From NCBI GenBank assembly GCA_032164295.1, contig JAJHTX010000004.1, forward strand, positions 744,001-808,000: a DNA stretch of 64,000 bases, read 5' to 3'. Below, piece after piece: positions 61,159 through 64,000 of the stretch (position 1 is the stretch's first letter; each line of letters begins with the position of its first letter). This DNA comes from Inonotus obliquus. Taxonomy: Eukaryota > Basidiomycota > Agaricomycetes > Hymenochaetales > Hymenochaetaceae. The notes under the pieces are model-generated. The model was given only the letters and a program-made list of their open reading frames with translations. It did not search any database and was not told where the DNA came from. The translations under genes were made by a program, and so were the position numbers.

Positions 61159-63401
61159 TTACATCTATTTAGGAGAGTTAACGATGAGCCGTATGACTAA
61201 CGATGTTGTACGACTTACCAGCCAAGCCCAGAAACGCTGGATCCAATTGCGAGGTCGTGGTTCATCGTACACCTCAGCTTCTATTTCTTTGATGCCAGTT
61301 ACGAAATCCATCTCTAAAGCCCGAAGTGGCCAACGTTTGTAGTAGAACGAGGATCCGATATAAAGGATGGGGAACAGGATAAAAGGCTATAAAAAAGTAA
61401 GTATGAGTGAGCTCATCAGACCGAGATGAAAACTTACGAGATAGTTCGTGACAAATGCAGCAGTGTCCCAGTTACCATCCAGGAAAACGGCCCAGCCAGA
61501 AAACTTTAAAGGCAATCAGCGTCAAGACTAAGAAAAGACAGCATTTTAAACGATACGCACTAAGCATGCTGTGAAACACATAACCATAGCATACCATGCA
61601 GCATATGGATTGAGCTTGCTTGCATAAGGGAGTTTCGACCGATCATAACCCTGTGCAACGAAGCCCGCGTGGAACCGAATGTACGTGATACTGATCCCAA
61701 ACCAAGTCATCAAGCCAGCCACTGCCGTCATGTTGACGAACCACCCAAAGACTATTCCAGATCCACTGCTCACACTCATGTACGCAAGGAACGAGAATGC
61801 CGTACAGAATAAGATCGAGATCAACGGAAGACCTCTCTTCGTCGTTCTAGTGAAGAACTTGGGTGCGTTTCCTGAAAGACCTAAGCCATATAGGGCACGG
61901 GAGGCGGTATATAGTTGGGAAGATGCGGCCGACCAAGCGGATGTGAGGAACGCGCCGTTAATTACATGTGGGAGTCCTTTTATTCCAGCAGTCTCAATGG
62001 CAATGACGAAGGGCGATGCCGCTGCAGTTCCCGAAGCCAGGTCGAGGTCTGGATGGTTCGAAGGAACCAGGAGACCGATGATAAACGTTCCCCCAATGTA
62101 GAAAAGGAGGATACGTATGTAAACGCGCTTGATTGCCTTTGGGAGGTTCCTACGAGGATTCTTTGCTTCTCCAGCTGCGATCTGGGAAGGTAAGACACAG
62201 TGCAATCAGAGACCTCCAGCCAATGCAATAATCGAAATATTTCACGCACAGCAACAATTTCAGTACCAATGAAAGTGAAAGCGGCCTGCGACATTACGGC
62301 CCACCAGCCCAAGAAGCGTCCCTTTGCACCTCCAATGCCTTCGAATTGGACGAACGGACCTGGATTCTTCCAGTATCGAAACCCGATACGGTCACGACTT
62401 GGTCCACCGCCAAGATCGAGGACAATGCCAAGAATCTATTAATGACGGATTTAACACGGAAGTAGATCTCAAAGTCTAAGTCCGAGGAGAAAGACCTACG
62501 ATGAGTCCCGTGATTGTAATTACTTTTATAGAGGCAAAAATGAACTCGCATTCACCGTACACGCCTGGTCGGAACGCTCAGAAATCACGCATCGCAATTA
62601 TTCTAGCTTACGCACCAGCACCCAGCAAATTAATGATGAGAACGACAACGAGGCACATGGAAATCCAGACTGCGGGATTTACTTCATCTGCCTGAGTGTT
62701 CAGGTGATTTTAGCACGTGCGATTAATGTTTCATTTTAAGAGACTCACCGACTTCCAATAAGACATCAGCACAGCGGACGCGGAGAGCTCCGCAGGGACA
62801 ACGATCGTCCAGTTGTACCAATAATTCCAACCCATCGTGAAGGAGAACGCGGGATCCACAAACCGTTCTGCGAGTTTGATGTGTCCTCCAGGTATGGGCA
62901 GGTAAGCGACCATTTCACCTAGTGAAATCTGGAAATTCATTTCATGTGACTGTGAACTACAACGTTCAATCATGTTGGAACTTCAACCTACCATTACGCT
63001 ATAACACATCGAGCCGACCACCGTGAAGCCCAGCAAAAGACCGAGGGGACCACCATTAGCGAGGGACGTCGCCGATCCGAGGAAGAGACCAATCCCGATA
63101 ACACCTGATATCCAGACAACTCAATCTGTCACAGCGCATAAAAGGCATGTTGCGCAACATACCACCGATACTATTAATTGTGAAAGGTAACTAGGATCAG
63201 CCAAATCGATGACGAGGCAAAAGAAGGGAACTCGCACCTAATCATAGCGATGTGCCTATTCTTCAGCTGTCTCTTGAGCGCCGTGTGCATGGCCTTTGGC
63301 TCAGAGCTTGATCCTTCATGCAAGTCGACCAACGCGTCGTGCACCTTGCCTTCAGACACTTCATGCTTCCCAAAGGCCTTCTCGTCAGCGTACCCGGACA
63401 T
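61159..63401 (-). CDS. Amino acid permease, YAT family, tandem copy B
   Basis: Tandem paralogue of copy A. MSGYADEKAFGKHEVSEGKV, LKRQLKNRHIAMI, then the 8-nt microexon (63163-63170) and VIGIGLFLGS. The same transporter blocks follow: ISLGEMVAYLPIPGGHIKLA, FTMGWNYWYNWTIVVPAELS, FLGWWAVMSQAAFTFIGTEI, AAGEAKNPRRNLPKAIKRVY, NGAFLTSAWSAASSQLYTAS and SKLNPYAAWYAMVMCF. It ends with the same NW-containing last exon and terminal ATG-TAA exon (61164-61159). Differences from A cluster in the N-terminal tail and loops, suggesting functional copies that may differ in regulation or substrate preference. Confidence 0.92.
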
Positions 63402-64000
63402 GATAGAAGGAAGCTGGGAGGTATAGACAGGGAGAGTAGTGGATTATCGGGAGTCGGGTAATAAGTAGTTTCGGGGAACAGCATGGCATGTCAGGACATT
63501 CCCAAATGTGTTATCGTTGAGTTAGATTGCTGTTTGAAAGCAAAGGATTTTATCAAATTGATGCATAGAAAAGTTGCTTCCGCTTGAGGACCGACTCACC
63601 GCACGCCGAGAAAAGAAGGTCGGGAACTTATCTTTTGCATCGGCAACATATATTAGCATATCCTCCCTTGGACGATAACCAAGTTCATAGTTTTTTCTGA
63701 TATGAACCTTTCAGGACACTATGAATGGAGCTTATGACATCAATTCGTGTGCCAGCGTGCCAACACTTCGATGCAACTGTGTTCTCGTTTTTTCTTCACG
63801 TCCAAAAGGCGAGGAATTCGAGTTCATGTGATCAGAAATCAAACGCCCACTGTCTCAATAGTCCTTGTTGGTTCAAGTGGACCCATTGCTTGGCATTCAC
63901 TCGAGATAATACACTGTGGACTGAGGCATGTGGAAGAATCGCCCTCGATCTGGCTGGTTTGTAACGTGATTGTCTTATACGGTTCTGAAGTTCTACCGCC
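63402..64000. other. Upstream flank of permease copy B, repeats copy A flank
   Basis: About 600 bp. From about 63585 to the window end it parallels 60560-60995, including cggcaacatatatt-like sequence and, last, gttctaccgcc against gttaccgcc. No gene seen. The homology has not ended at the window edge. Confidence 0.55.

Overview
The window is nuclear DNA of a filamentous basidiomycete, most likely an agaricomycete. Nearly every gene is cut by many short spliceosomal introns (about 50-65 nt, donors GTATGT/GTAAGT/GTGAGT, acceptors YAG). Genes lie close together on both strands, and the protein set is fungal. No bacterial operons, rRNA, tRNA, CRISPR arrays or intact transposons were seen. I rebuilt exons by eye from reading frame and family conservation. 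Where exon lengths sum to a multiple of three (SPT4, HEM25 type carrier, ARL2, BTB gene, FMC1) the models are solid; elsewhere single junctions are provisional.

Layout. 1-12.6 kb: 3' part of a diacylglycerol lipase-like gene, SPT4, a mitochondrial glycine carrier (HEM25/SLC25A38 type), a coiled-coil orphan, an O-fucosyltransferase-like type II membrane protein, ARL2, a BTB protein and a short/branched-chain acyl-CoA dehydrogenase. 12.8-14.3 kb: a lower-GC, intron-rich gene that belongs to the same uncharacterised family as two later genes. 14.7-27.5 kb: an ICP55-type aminopeptidase P, an APC transporter, an AKR7-type aldo-keto reductase and eIF5B. 27.7-32.2 kb: a tail-to-tail pair of paralogues with an N-terminal coiled coil and a C-terminal DUF6697-like domain. 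32.2-36 kb: a gene-poor stretch with a decayed NLR N-terminal-like fragment and a possible small secreted protein. 36-43.3 kb: CDT1, an orphan, an agaricomycete-type unknown protein and a Gfo/Idh/MocA oxidoreductase. 43.8-57.2 kb: an M28B glutamate carboxypeptidase-like protein, a peroxisomal ANT1-type carrier, a UBA-IBR-UBC ubiquitin protein, FMC1, a SIRT5-type sirtuin, a mitochondrial-looking orphan and a PP2C phosphatase. 57.7-64 kb: two tandem amino-acid permeases whose duplicated flanking DNA runs to the window edge.

Functionally this is mostly housekeeping. Several products probably act in mitochondria (glycine carrier, acyl-CoA dehydrogenase, ICP55, FMC1, SIRT5-like deacylase, PP2C), but nothing suggests a co-regulated pathway cluster. 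The parts most worth a second look are the three DUF6697-like genes, the ubiquitin E2 that also carries UBA and IBR-like modules, the tandem permeases with a conserved 8-nt microexon, three GC-AG introns in two genes, and an exact 42-bp in-frame duplication inside a peptidase.
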